A model generated the notes under the pieces. That model was not told the DNA's origin, searched no databases, and was given only the letters and a program-made list of their open reading frames with translations. This document shows positions 33,117 through 44,047 of a stretch of DNA of 64,000 nt, one piece after another. Origin of the DNA: Gemmatimonadota bacterium (lineage in GTDB: Bacteria > Gemmatimonadota > Gemmatimonadetes > Gemmatimonadales > Gemmatimonadaceae). The position numbers and the translations under genes were made by a program. The DNA lies in the NCBI GenBank assembly GCA_016714015.1, contig JADJNZ010000001.1, positions 310,001 through 374,000 on the forward strand. Direction: 5' to 3'. Numbering within the stretch: position 1 is the first letter of the stretch; every line of letters starts with the position of its first letter.

Positions 33117-33968
33117 TTACTTCCCCTTCTTCTTGGGGGCGGCCGCCTTCTTGGCCGGCGCCTTCTTGGCTGCGGCCTTCGGAGCGGCCTTCTCGGCCGG
33201 CGCCTTCTTGGCGGCGACCTTCGGGGCCGCCTTCTTTGCCGCCGGCTTCTTCGCCGGGGCCTTCTCGGCCTTCGCCGCCTTCGGCGCCTTCGCCGGCGCG
33301 GCCTTCTTCACCTTGTCCATCGCCTTCTCGGCCACCGGCGCGAGCTCATGCCCGAGCGCGGTCGCCTCGACGAGCACCACGTCCGACCAGACCACGTCGT
33401 ACGCGGTCACGTCGGCGTAGGGCCGCACCTCGACGCCGGGGATGTTGCGGGCGGAGAGGTAGACCGACGGCTTGGCGCCATCGGTGAGGATGAGGACCTT
33501 CTTGCCCTCGGCCTCGACGCGCGAGACGAGGTTGACGATCTGCGCCGTCTTCGGCTTGTCGTAGGCGAAGCGGTCGATGATCACGAGCGCGCCCTCGCGG
33601 GCCCGGGCGTTCAGCGCGCTCTTGCGGGCGAGCTGGCGGACCTGCTTCGGCATGTTCTCGCGGTAGCCGTGCGGCTGGGGGCCGAACACGGTGCCGCCGC
33701 CGACGAAGTGCGGGGCGCGGGTCGAGCCCTGACGGGCGCGGCCGGTGCCCTTCTGCTTCCACGGCTTCTGGTTGCCGCCGACGACCCAGCGGCGGGTCTT
33801 CGTGGCGTGGGTGCCCTGGCGCTGGTTGGCGAGGAACGCCTTCACCGCCTGGTGCATCACCGGGACGTTCACGGTGCCGTCGAACGTGCTGCCCGGGAGC
33901 GCCACGCGATCGCGCGGGGTGCCGAGCGCCGTGTACGCGGCCGCGTCGAGGTTCATGGGTTCAGTCAT
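33117..33968 (-). CDS. rplD: 50S ribosomal protein L4 with a long Lys/Ala/Pro tail
   Basis: A 283-residue protein, against 201 in E. coli. The core (residues about 10-212) has QRQGTHATKTR, GGGNQKPWKQKGTGRARQGS-like and APHFVGGGTVFGPQPHGY. Residues about 213-283 are a repetitive basic tail of Lys, Ala and Pro (KKAAPKVAAKKAPAEKAAP-type repeats) resembling the tail of histone H1. Codons of the tail are as GC-rich as the rest and no frameshift is seen. The ATG at 33968 begins MTEPMNLDAAAYTALG. An ATG at 33956 is an alternative. L4 lines the exit tunnel. Confidence 0.95.
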   Translation of the reverse strand: MTEPMNLDAAAYTALGTPRDRVALPGSTFDGTVNVPVMHQAVKAFLANQRQGTHATKTRRWVVGGNQKPWKQKGTGRARQGSTRAPHFVGGGTVFGPQPHGYRENMPKQVRQLARKSALNARAREGALVIIDRFAYDKPKTAQIVNLVSRVEAEGKKVLILTDGAKPSVYLSARNIPGVEVRPYADVTAYDVVWSDVVLVEATALGHELAPVAEKAMDKVKKAAPAKAPKAAKAEKAPAKKPAAKKAAPKVAAKKAPAEKAAPKAAAKKAPAKKAAAPKKKGK

Positions 33969-33973
33969 CTGGG

Positions 33974-34657
33974 TCAGCCCTGCTTGCGGACGAGCACGAT
34001 GCCGTTGGTCGGACCGGCGACGCTGCCGCGGATGTAGATCAGGTTGCGCTCGGCGTCGATCTTCTCGACGCGGAGGTTCCCCTGCGTGTGACGCTCGGCG
34101 CCGTAGTGGCCGGGCATCTTCTTGCCCTTGATCACGCGCGACGGGTCGGTGCCGGGTCCGATGGAGCCGGGGCGACGGTGCTTCGTGTTGCCGTGCGTGT
34201 TGGGACCACCACCGAAGCCCCAACGCTTCACCACGCCCTGGAAGCCGCGGCCCTTCGTCGTCCCGGTGACCTTCACCATCTCGCCGACGGTGAAGATGTC
34301 GACCTTGATGACGTCCCCGATGTTGTACGTCGGGATCTCCGCGCCCTTCCCCGGCGCATCATCGAGGCGGAAGGAGCGCAGCACGGCAGGGGCGGCCTCG
34401 AGGCCGGCCTTCTTCGCGTGTCCGAGCTCCGCCTTGTTCGCGCGGCTGCCCTTGGGCGTCCGCTCCCCCTTCTTGTTCTCGCGGGCCGTGCGCTGCGCGC
34501 CGTAGCCCAGCTCCACCGCGGCGAAGCCCTCCTTCTCCGCGGCGACGACCTTCGTCACGGGATTGGGGGTGGCCTCCACCACGGTGCAGGGGATCTGCAT
34601 CCCTGCCTCGTCGAAGATCTGGGTCATCCCCAGCTTCTTGCCAATGATTCCGATCAT
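33974..34657 (-). CDS. rplC: 50S ribosomal protein L3
   Basis: A 227-residue protein. It starts MIGIIGKKLGMTQIFDEAG and has the family motif FTVGEMVKVTGTTKGRGFQGVVKRWGF plus GTDPSRVIKGKKMPGHYGAE. It binds near the 3' end of 23S rRNA and initiates assembly. It is separated from rpsJ by a 177-base gap with a palindromic repeat, whereas in many genomes the two are nearly adjacent. Confidence 0.97.
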   Translation of the reverse strand: MIGIIGKKLGMTQIFDEAGMQIPCTVVEATPNPVTKVVAAEKEGFAAVELGYGAQRTARENKKGERTPKGSRANKAELGHAKKAGLEAAPAVLRSFRLDDAPGKGAEIPTYNIGDVIKVDIFTVGEMVKVTGTTKGRGFQGVVKRWGFGGGPNTHGNTKHRRPGSIGPGTDPSRVIKGKKMPGHYGAERHTQGNLRVEKIDAERNLIYIRGSVAGPTNGIVLVRKQG

Positions 34658-34740
34658 GACTCTCTCAGTGCTTCAGTTAGTCGCGGCCCGGGCGCACCGT
34701 TGTGTGCGCTCCGCTGCGGCCGGAGGACTGTGGGGAACTC

Positions 34741-34825
34741 GATGAAGGCTCAAGGCTGAAAGATGAAAGTGACTGCGGTCCCGCATCGCCGTGCGACTTT
34801 CATCATTCATCCTTCCCCCTTCATC
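34741..34825. repeat. GAAGG-type palindrome between rpsJ and rplC
   Basis: A 30-base left arm (34741-34770, GATGAAGGCTCAAGGCTGAA...) faces a 30-base right arm (34796-34825, ending CCTTCCCCCTTCATC) with about five mismatches and a 25-base loop. It lies just after the rpsJ stop codon, inside the S10 operon. Confidence 0.8.
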
Positions 34826-34834
34826 CAGGCTCCC

Positions 34835-35143
34835 CTATTCGACCTTGATCTCGACATCGACCCCGGCCGGCAGGTCGAGCTTCGTGAGGGCGTCCACCGT
34901 GACCGCCTTCGAGTCGAGGATGTCGATCACCCGCTTGTGCGTCTTCAGCTCGAACTGCTCACGCGACTTCTTGTCGACGTGCGGCGAGCGGAGGACGGTC
35001 CAGCGCTGCGTCTTCGTGGGGAGCGGGATGGGCCCGGAGACCTGGGCCCCCGTCTTCTCCGCGGTCCGCACGATGTCCGCCGAGGCCTGGTCGATCACCG
35101 CGTGATCGAATGCCTTGAGACGGATGCGAATACGTCCAGCCAT
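34835..35143 (-). CDS. rpsJ: 30S ribosomal protein S10
   Basis: A 102-residue protein of normal length. It starts MAGRIRIRLKAFDHAVIDQA and has SGPIPLPTKTQRWTVLRSPHVDKKSREQFE and HKRVIDILDSKAVTVDALTKLDLPAGVDVEIKV. It is in the 30S head and also partners NusB in antitermination. First gene of the S10 group, it follows tuf across a 53-base spacer with a hairpin. Confidence 0.98.
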   Translation of the reverse strand: MAGRIRIRLKAFDHAVIDQASADIVRTAEKTGAQVSGPIPLPTKTQRWTVLRSPHVDKKSREQFELKTHKRVIDILDSKAVTVDALTKLDLPAGVDVEIKVE

Positions 35144-35159
35144 TGAATCTCCACTGGTC

Positions 35160-35184
35160 GCGGGGCGCCGCGTGGGCGCCCCGC
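35160..35184 (-). terminator. GC hairpin between tuf and rpsJ
   Basis: GCGGGGCGCC, a five-base loop and GGCGCCCCGC form a perfect 10-bp stem 13 bases after the tuf stop. There is no T-run, so it may be a partial terminator, an mRNA-processing or stability element rather than a full stop. Confidence 0.5.
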
Positions 35185-35196
35185 TCCCGGTTGTTG

Positions 35197-36399
<1,203 letters not shown>

Positions 36400-36455
36400 T
36401 GGAAAGCGTCCTGAGAAAGTTGGAAAGTTGTCCTGCGATCGGATCTGCGCTGTTT

Positions 36456-36480
36456 CGTCCTTCAGCCTTCAGCCTTCAGC

Positions 36481-36482
<2 letters not shown>
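36456..36482 (-). repeat. GAAGG-type repeat arm after fusA
   Basis: The minus strand reads GGCTGAAGGCTGAAGGCTGAAGGACG immediately after the fusA stop, three perfect GGCTGAA units in tandem. It belongs to the same family as the arms after secY, rpsN, rpsJ and rpsG. Confidence 0.65.
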
Positions 36483-38598
<2,116 letters not shown>

Positions 38599-38619
38599 TG
38601 TCTCTATTCGCTCAGTTGA

Positions 38620-39053
38620 ACGTCTGGGTCAGGCTCAAGCCAACAAAAACGCGGCTGGACCGGGCGTCCCCCCCAAACCAGCATCCGGGGGACCGGTATC
38701 CATCCGCACTCGCCGGGTACAGTCGCCACTGGAGCGCGACTGGGGACCCTCGGCGCATCGGGTGTCAGCTGGAAGCCGACTCCACCACCCGACGTCGAAT
38801 TGTCCTGCGAACTTTTCGGGAACCTTGGCGCCGGGAGCGTGCGAGCACGTCACGGCGGGATCGGTCGGGCTGTCCACTCCCCCCGCGCGTCACTGGAACC
38901 GACGTTGGCGGGCCCATCTGTCCGGGTCGCAGTGCCCCGGGGAGGCCGACGAATCGGACTCCTTGCCGCGCCGAGTGCCTTTTCAGGCGCTTCGACGTAG
39001 CCCGAGAAAAGTAGTGTGCTGAGGGGCTATGTCAATGGGGGACAATGCGCTCG
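38620..39053 (-). other. Long fusA leader region without a gene
   Basis: About 430 bp between fusA and the SRPBCC gene. Short frames on both strands look non-coding. A promoter candidate sits at its upstream end (39008-39035), so fusA mRNA would have an untranslated leader of about 400 bases. I see no clear riboswitch or protein-binding fold by eye. Confidence 0.5.
39008..39035 (-). promoter_or_regulatory. Predicted fusA-tuf promoter
   Basis: The minus strand shows a perfect TTGACA (39035-39030), a 16-base spacer and TACTTT (39013-39008). It lies between the SRPBCC gene and fusA and reads towards fusA. Confidence 0.6.
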
Positions 39054-39491
39054 CTAGATCTCCAGCCGGCGGTCGTACGGCACCGTCTCCCCGCGCTGCA
39101 CCCAGTGCTTGAGGAGCCGGAGGTACATCGCCCAGCAATAGGCCGAGATCCGGTAGTGTTCGCCCGCGTCGGCCCACCCCTCGTGGGCGAAGCGGACCCA
39201 CGTGAGGCCGCCTGGCTGCGCCTCGAGCTCGACCCGGACACGGGTCCCCCGCCAGTCGGGGTCTGCCTTGGTGAGCTCCCATTCGACCACCTGCCCCGGC
39301 TCGAAGCGGCGGACGACCCCCTGCCACTGGAACTTGGGACCGAAGTCGAACCCCCAGACCGCCCCGACCGCCGGGTCGCCGTCGGCGGGGGTGCGGGTCC
39401 ACCAGCGGGGGAGGCCGTCCGGGGTCGCGACGGCCTCGAAGACCTTGTCCGGGGTGGCGGCGACGGGGAAGTCGAAGAGGATGTCGGGCAT
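39054..39491 (-). CDS. SRPBCC (Bet v 1-like / AHSA1-type) domain protein
   Basis: A 145-residue single-domain protein. It starts MPDILFDFPVAATPDKVFEAVATPDGLPRWW, the typical START/AHSA1 opening, and has VVRRFEPGQVVEWEL and a long C-terminal helix with GEHYRISAYCWAMYLRLLKHWV. Such proteins bind hydrophobic ligands in a cavity or activate Hsp90. The ligand is unknown. The start at 39491 has GGAG upstream. A TATCTT box at 39524-39519 could be its -10. It is one of the genes separating fusA from rpsG. Confidence 0.82.
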   Translation of the reverse strand: MPDILFDFPVAATPDKVFEAVATPDGLPRWWTRTPADGDPAVGAVWGFDFGPKFQWQGVVRRFEPGQVVEWELTKADPDWRGTRVRVELEAQPGGLTWVRFAHEGWADAGEHYRISAYCWAMYLRLLKHWVQRGETVPYDRRLEI

Positions 39492-39580
39492 GACAGGCTC
39501 CAGTGGGGGCGGTCCCGAAAGATACGAGCCGGCGGGCGCGGGCGGCCCCCGACCCAACCTCGCCGGCCGCGGCACCGCGA

Positions 39581-40303
39581 CTAGTCGATGCGGACCTGGT
39601 CCGGTCGCCCGACTACTCGCAGACGCCAGCGGAGCAGGAGGAAGCAAAGGAAGGGGAACGAGACGAGCTGCGCGCTTCGAAGCGCCGCCTCTTCCGGGAG
39701 CTCCCCGCGCAACACCGCCGGGAAGAGCAGCACGGCATCGAATGGCGGGGCGAGGAACTGCAGCGCGTTCTCCATCTGGTCGGAGAACCCGAACGCGGAC
39801 TTGAGGAACGCGACGAGGAGCGGCGCGATCAGCCACCCGATGGCGAACCCGGCCGTTCCGGAGCGGGCGGCGGTACTCGTCACCGCCACGGCGCACACGA
39901 CGACGAGGGACCAGAGGGGCATCGAGATGAGGTGCGACCGGAACGCGGTCGGCGGGAGGTCCGGACTACGCAGGATGCCGACCATGGCGCCGACCAGGAG
40001 GATCGCACTCAGAGCCAGCGAGACTGCCGCCCCGACTCCGAGGATCGACCAGGCGCGGCGCACGTCCGACCCCGGCCGCTGCGCGAGCATCACCCACACC
40101 GAGGATCGCTGCGAGTACTCGAACGTACGACCCATCACCGAGATCGCAACCATGGGCGGGCCGTAGTATCCGACGAACCCGATGAGGCTCTCGCCGCCAC
40201 TGGAAAGGACGACGGCGGCGAGCGCGGCGAGCACCACCGTCGCGCCGAGCACGCGCCAGTCGCGAGCGGCGCGGAAGACGAGGAGCACCTCCTTGGCGGT
40301 CAT
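39581..40303 (-). CDS. ABC transporter permease, six-span type
   Basis: A 240-residue membrane protein with about six predicted spans (around residues 18-36, 40-56, 88-110, 130-152, 158-178 and 215-232). No periplasmic domain is large enough to bind a substrate. It overlaps the ATPase gene by four bases (ATGA), so the two make one exporter. Substrate unknown. The context with a small exported Cys protein and a propeller lipoprotein suggests peptide or protein export or self-protection. Confidence 0.75.
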   Translation of the reverse strand: MTAKEVLLVFRAARDWRVLGATVVLAALAAVVLSSGGESLIGFVGYYGPPMVAISVMGRTFEYSQRSSVWVMLAQRPGSDVRRAWSILGVGAAVSLALSAILLVGAMVGILRSPDLPPTAFRSHLISMPLWSLVVVCAVAVTSTAARSGTAGFAIGWLIAPLLVAFLKSAFGFSDQMENALQFLAPPFDAVLLFPAVLRGELPEEAALRSAQLVSFPFLCFLLLRWRLRVVGRPDQVRID

Positions 40304-40995
40304 TCGGCCTCCACGAGTCGACGGTAGTCGGCCCTGAGCTCAGTGGCCGCCTTTCCGCGCGGATCCACCGACCCCCGCACCTTGCCGCGCGCCATGAACA
40401 GCACCGTGTCGGCGGTGAGCGCCATCTCATCGAGGTGATGGCTGAGCATCAGCACCGCGGCCCCGCCGTCCGCGGCCGCTCGCACGACGAGGCGCAGGCG
40501 GTCGAGGGCCGCGGGATCGAGCCCTGCCTCCGGCTCGTCGAGCACGAGAAACCGCGGCGCGGACGCCAAGGCGAACCAGAGCTGACAGCTGCGCCACTGC
40601 CCCTTGGAGAGCACGGCGATGGGGCGATCCATCAGTGGCGCGAGCTTGAGGATCTCGCCGACCTGCCGGACGGTCGCGGCGTCGGGATCGCCCCGGAGCG
40701 AGAGCAACTGTCGCGGCGTCAGGCGGTCCCATCCGCGCGCACCATCCTCGCGGACGAAGCCGACGCCGTGCGCCTCGCGATACGCCGCGGGCGCGAGACC
40801 GTCGATCGTCGCGCGGCCGCCATCGAGCGAGGAGAATCCCAGGAGCATCCGCGCCATGGTGGACTTCCCTGAACCATTGGGCCCGGCGACCCCGACGACG
40901 CGACCGCGCTCGAGCGTGAGGTCCACCCCGTCGACGGCCCGGACGGCGCCGTACGATCTCACGAGACCACGCGCGACGACGAACGCCTCGTTCAC
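40300..40995 (-). CDS. ABC transporter ATPase
   Basis: A 231-residue ATPase. The Walker A motif is GPNGSGKST near residue 40, the signature LSKGQWRS (a variant of LSGGQ) lies near residue 130, and the Walker B motif is FLVLDEPEAGLDP. The H-loop is LMLSHHLDEM. The variant signature is typical of ABC-2-like exporters of the CcmA/DrrA type. I chose GTG at 40995, which overlaps the upstream stop as GTGA. A GTG at 41004 is an alternative. It pairs with the permease that follows. Confidence 0.9.
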   Translation of the reverse strand: MNEAFVVARGLVRSYGAVRAVDGVDLTLERGRVVGVAGPNGSGKSTMARMLLGFSSLDGGRATIDGLAPAAYREAHGVGFVREDGARGWDRLTPRQLLSLRGDPDAATVRQVGEILKLAPLMDRPIAVLSKGQWRSCQLWFALASAPRFLVLDEPEAGLDPAALDRLRLVVRAAADGGAAVLMLSHHLDEMALTADTVLFMARGKVRGSVDPRGKAATELRADYRRLVEAE

Positions 40996-42116
40996 TCGGC
41001 ACACTCGGCGTGGAAGTCCTGGCTCCGGTAGAACGACAGCACCAGCGGACGATCCGGCGCATCACGCGGCGGCTCGTCGACGGCGACGATCCCGCCGTCC
41101 ACGACGAACAGATCGTTCAGGCCGGCGCGCGAGAGCAGCGTCCGACGGAAGGTGCGGCCACAGTAGAGGTCGAGGAATCGCGCCTCTTCCCCGCCCTGGG
41201 CGACGACGAGATAGCCGAACGCGAATGGCAACGCCGCAAGCGCCGCCGGTCGCTGGCGGGGCGGTCGCGACGCACGGATCGCGTCCGGCGTGCGCGGGTC
41301 GGTGCGCATCCGCTCGATCCCGGAGCGCTCCGCCGGGCCGAGTTCGCGTCGCGGTGGGTCGAGCAGCGTGTCGACCGTCGATCCCGTGGGCGAGAGGGAG
41401 AGCACGCGCGCCGGGTCGGCCCCGACCAGCACCAGGCGGCCACGCAGTGCGCGCGCACTGATGGGATCGACGACGAACGCGTCGGGGCGCGAGGGACCGG
41501 TGCGCTCGAGCCCGAAGACCCGCGCCACGCGCCCGGCGGAGTCGACCGCCGTCACGAGGACGCTATCGACCGGCGCGCCCTGCAGCACCACCACCGCGTG
41601 CACGGCGACCCAGCGTCCGTCGGTCCATTCGCCGAGGGCCAAGGGCCGATGGATCGGACGGAAGGCGCGGATGATGTAGGCGAGTCGGTCGGCATCCGCG
41701 CGCTCCATCACGCGCAGGGCGCCATCGATACCGATCACCGACAGCCCAGCGGGGTGCGCGGCCATCGCGAACACGTCACCCTGGGCGAACTGCCGTGGGC
41801 GGGAGATGCGGTGGAGGGCGGGCGGGCTCGCGGGCGTGGTCGAGCCCGGGAGCTCCAATTGCCAGATCTCGCCCGACGACCCATCGAGGATCAACAGCGC
41901 GCGGTCGGTGGCGATGACGTCCCGCACCGAGAGCAGGGTGCCGTCGTCGGCGCGCAGCGGGAGCGTGAAGCGAGGGGGTACGGCCTCGACGACCGCGACC
42001 GTCTCGCCCGTGAGTTCGGCGCGTCCGGCGCCGGCGCGCGGCCCCTGCTGGTCCCCGCCGCACGCGGCGAGGACCAGCAGGGTGAGCGCGAATGCGTGAC
42101 TCGCGATCATGCGCAT
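40992..42116 (-). CDS. Propeller-type lipoprotein (6-bladed beta-propeller-like)
   Basis: A 374-residue lipoprotein. The signal peptide ends LTLLVLAAC (Cys about residue 17). The mature part is a run of beta strands with repeated motifs such as DRALLILDGSSGEIWQLEL, GLSVIGIDGALRVMER and LRGRLVLVGADPARVLSLSPTG, one per blade. This is the pattern of the 6-bladed beta-propeller lipoproteins common in Bacteroidota and Gemmatimonadota. It probably binds a ligand or protein outside the inner membrane. It starts four bases after the small Cys-protein gene and overlaps the ATPase gene, so all four genes form one operon. Confidence 0.75.
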   Translation of the reverse strand: MRMIASHAFALTLLVLAACGGDQQGPRAGAGRAELTGETVAVVEAVPPRFTLPLRADDGTLLSVRDVIATDRALLILDGSSGEIWQLELPGSTTPASPPALHRISRPRQFAQGDVFAMAAHPAGLSVIGIDGALRVMERADADRLAYIIRAFRPIHRPLALGEWTDGRWVAVHAVVVLQGAPVDSVLVTAVDSAGRVARVFGLERTGPSRPDAFVVDPISARALRGRLVLVGADPARVLSLSPTGSTVDTLLDPPRRELGPAERSGIERMRTDPRTPDAIRASRPPRQRPAALAALPFAFGYLVVAQGGEEARFLDLYCGRTFRRTLLSRAGLNDLFVVDGGIVAVDEPPRDAPDRPLVLSFYRSQDFHAECAE

Positions 42117-42120
42117 CGGC

Positions 42121-42369
42121 TCAGATCGCGTTGAACATGACCGAGGGCGCGCAGAGGATGCCGTCGGCGGCGTAGCGGGCGTAGCACGCCGCCTCCTGGT
42201 ACCACGGCAGGTCATCCACGCACCGCTTGAGCTCGTCCGCCGCGCCGTCGATGCACGCGATCACGTCGTTCGACCGGCTCTGCGCCTTCGCCTCGGTCAC
42301 CGCGCTCAGCCCGAGCCCGATGACGAGCGCGAGGATGTACGGCGACCGCACCCACTTCCGTCCGTTCAT
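42121..42369 (-). CDS. Small exported four-cysteine protein
   Basis: An 82-residue protein. A strong ribosome site (GGAGG, six bases before the ATG) fixes the start at 42369. The signal peptide runs to EAKAQ (cleavage about residue 29/30). The predicted mature peptide is about 53 residues with four cysteines (in VIACIDG, LKRCVDD, EAACYAR and GILCAPS), enough for two disulfides. I do not know the family. It opens a four-gene operon with a propeller lipoprotein, an ATPase and a permease, and may be the exported substrate, a ligand or a signalling peptide. Confidence 0.7.
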   Translation of the reverse strand: MNGRKWVRSPYILALVIGLGLSAVTEAKAQSRSNDVIACIDGAADELKRCVDDLPWYQEAACYARYAADGILCAPSVMFNAI

Positions 42370-42539
42370 GTCTACCTCCGTTGTGGTTGGTGAGCACCCT
42401 CGAGGAGTCGGCAGGATAGGGCGGGAAGGCCGAGCGAGCCCCACGAGATCATTGCCACCGGGTGCGCCGTATTGCGGCGCGCGCCCCATGCTGTGGCGGC
42501 ACCGTCATCGGCGCGTCACCGGGCGGGGGGGGAAAGCAA

Positions 42540-42571
42540 AGCGGGGGGCGACCTGTCGGTCGCCCCCCGCT
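42540..42571 (-). terminator. Intrinsic terminator of rpsL-rpsG
   Basis: On the minus strand a perfect 14-bp stem (AGCGGGGGGCGACC / GGTCGCCCCCCGCT) with a four-base loop, followed by TTGCTTT. It lies 22 bases after the rpsG stop and separates rpsL-rpsG from the peptide/ABC operon. Confidence 0.85.
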
Positions 42572-42592
42572 CCTTCGTCCTTCAGCCGTGCG
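42572..42592 (-). repeat. GAAGG-type repeat arm after rpsG
   Basis: The minus strand reads CACGGCTGAAGGACGAAGGA directly after the rpsG stop, then runs into the terminator hairpin. Same family as the arms after fusA, secY, rpsN and rpsJ. Confidence 0.5.
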
Positions 42593-43063
42593 CTACCAGC
42601 GATAGTGCGCGAACGCCTTGTTGGCCTCGGCCATCTTGTGCGTGTCCTCGCGCTTCTTGATCGCGTTGCCCTCGCCCTTGGCCGCGGCGAGCGTCTCGGC
42701 GGCGAGCTTCTCCGCCATCGACTTCTCGTTGCGGTCGCGCGAGTAGCTGATCAGCCAGCGCATGGCGAGCGCGGTGCGGCGCTCGGGACGGACCTCGACG
42801 GGGACCTGGTAGGTCGCGCCGCCGACGCGGCGGGACTTCACCTCGACGACCGGCTTGAGGTTGGTGAGCGCCTGCTTGAAGACGTTCACGCCCGGCTGGG
42901 CGGCCTTGGCCTCGACGATGTCCATCGCGCCGTAGAAGATGCGCTCGGCGGTGGACTTCTTGCCCTGGTACATCAGGACGTTGATGAACTTGCTGACAGT
43001 CTGGCTGTCATAGCGCGCATCCGGGAGGATGGTGCGCTTCACGGCACTCTTGCGGCGGCTCAC
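42593..43063 (-). CDS. rpsG: 30S ribosomal protein S7
   Basis: A 156-residue protein of normal length. It starts MSRRKSAVKRTILPDARYDSQTVSKFINVLM and has VEVKSRRVGGATYQVPVEVRPERRTALAMRWL, the S7 core. It organises the 30S head near the decoding site. Its start overlaps the rpsL stop by four bases. A strong terminator follows, so fusA is not in the same transcript unless read-through occurs. Confidence 0.98.
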   Translation of the reverse strand: MSRRKSAVKRTILPDARYDSQTVSKFINVLMYQGKKSTAERIFYGAMDIVEAKAAQPGVNVFKQALTNLKPVVEVKSRRVGGATYQVPVEVRPERRTALAMRWLISYSRDRNEKSMAEKLAAETLAAAKGEGNAIKKREDTHKMAEANKAFAHYRW

Positions 43064-43461
43064 TTCTTCTTACCTCCAGCCGGGGCACCCGCCTTCGGCT
43101 TCTTGGTCCCGTACTTGGAGCGGCTGCGATTGCGCCCGGCCACGCCAGAGGCGTCGAGCTTGCCGCGTACGATATGGTAACGAACGCCCGGGAGGTCCTT
43201 CACGCGGCCGCCGCGGATGAGCACGATCGAGTGCTCCTGCAGGTTGTGGCCTTCGCCCGGGATGTAGGCGGTGACTTCGAAGCCGTTGACGAGACGGATA
43301 CGCGCGACCTTGCGGAGCGCGGAGTTCGGCTTCTTGGGGGTGGTGGTGTACACGCGGGTGCACACGCCACGCTTGAACGGATTCTGCTTCAGAGCCGGCG
43401 CCTTGTCCTTCTTGAGGACCTCGCGGCGGCTCTGCCTGACGAGCTGATTGATCGTCGGCAC
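43060..43461 (-). CDS. rpsL: 30S ribosomal protein S12
   Basis: A 133-residue protein. It starts MPTINQLVRQSRREVLKKDKAPAL and has the decoding-site motif TTPKKPNSALRKVARIRL and GEGHNLQEHSIVLIRGGRVKDLPGVRYHIVRG. Lys at both streptomycin-associated positions (KKPNSAL, and K in RVKDLPG) is the sensitive form seen in wild-type bacteria. The C-terminus carries a short Lys-rich tail. A good promoter lies about 75 bases upstream. Confidence 0.98.
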   Translation of the reverse strand: MPTINQLVRQSRREVLKKDKAPALKQNPFKRGVCTRVYTTTPKKPNSALRKVARIRLVNGFEVTAYIPGEGHNLQEHSIVLIRGGRVKDLPGVRYHIVRGKLDASGVAGRNRSRSKYGTKKPKAGAPAGGKKK

Positions 43462-43534
43462 GGTAACCTATGGTTGTTCGACCATCTGCCACTACGTGGA
43501 TCGCCCGGACGGGCGGCACGGAACAGAGCCACTC

Positions 43535-43563
43535 AAGATACCCGGGCTGGGGGCGCGGGTCAA
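43535..43563 (-). promoter_or_regulatory. Predicted rpsL-rpsG promoter
   Basis: The minus strand shows TTGACC (43563-43558), a 17-base spacer and TATCTT (43540-43535), giving a leader of about 65 bases before the rpsL ATG. Confidence 0.7.
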
Positions 43564-43594
43564 CGGGCGGTGGAGCGCTTCGCGTGTCCCCGGC

Positions 43595-44047
43595 TCAGCC
43601 GAGGCTCCCCAGTTCCCGGAGATCCACCCGATCCTTGTCCCGGCCGGAGGCGCGCTTGTTCACGAGCAGGTCCTCCAGGCCGAGTACCTCCACGGCCACG
43701 CCCCCGATCGTCGCGCTCTTGCGACGATCCCACGCGGAGGAGAACTCCGGAAGTCCGCTCAAGCTCGTCATCAGGTCGATCCGATTGGGTGGGACGCCGA
43801 TCTGCACAACGCGGTCTGGAGTCTCGAAATCGGACCTTTGGACTCCGATCGATGCCAAGGGAGCGCCGAATCGAGCGAGTGCGTCGATCACCCGCGCTGA
43901 ATTCTCTCGAGTCGGGTCTACCCACACGTCGAGATCGCGCGTCGCTCGAGGAACTCCGTGAACTCCGACAGCGTGCGCTCCCACGAGGAGGAACCGCACT
44001 TCAGAGGCTCGAAGCTCTCGCAGCAGGTCCAGCCAGTCAGCGTTCAT
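43595..44047 (-). CDS. Nucleotidyltransferase-fold protein (AbiEii/DUF6036-like)
   Basis: A 150-residue protein with the minimal nucleotidyltransferase pattern FLLVGAHAVGVHGVPRATRDLDVWVD (G-x-[AH]-A-hhh-HG-hxRxTxDhDhhV), where the DLD pair would bind metal. A C-terminal segment GVAVEVLGLEDLLVNKRASGRDKDRVDL matches the second half of this fold. Relatives are toxins of toxin-antitoxin systems (AbiEii, MNT) or solitary enzymes. It overlaps the upstream 73-residue gene by 11 bases, the close coupling usual for such pairs. The target is unknown. Confidence 0.75.
   Translation of the reverse strand: MNADWLDLLRELRASEVRFLLVGAHAVGVHGVPRATRDLDVWVDPTRENSARVIDALARFGAPLASIGVQRSDFETPDRVVQIGVPPNRIDLMTSLSGLPEFSSAWDRRKSATIGGVAVEVLGLEDLLVNKRASGRDKDRVDLRELGSLG

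Noticed and set aside
38635..38877. 80-codon minus-strand frame in the fusA leader
   Set aside because: No ribosome site, no family resemblance and a composition like the surrounding non-coding DNA.
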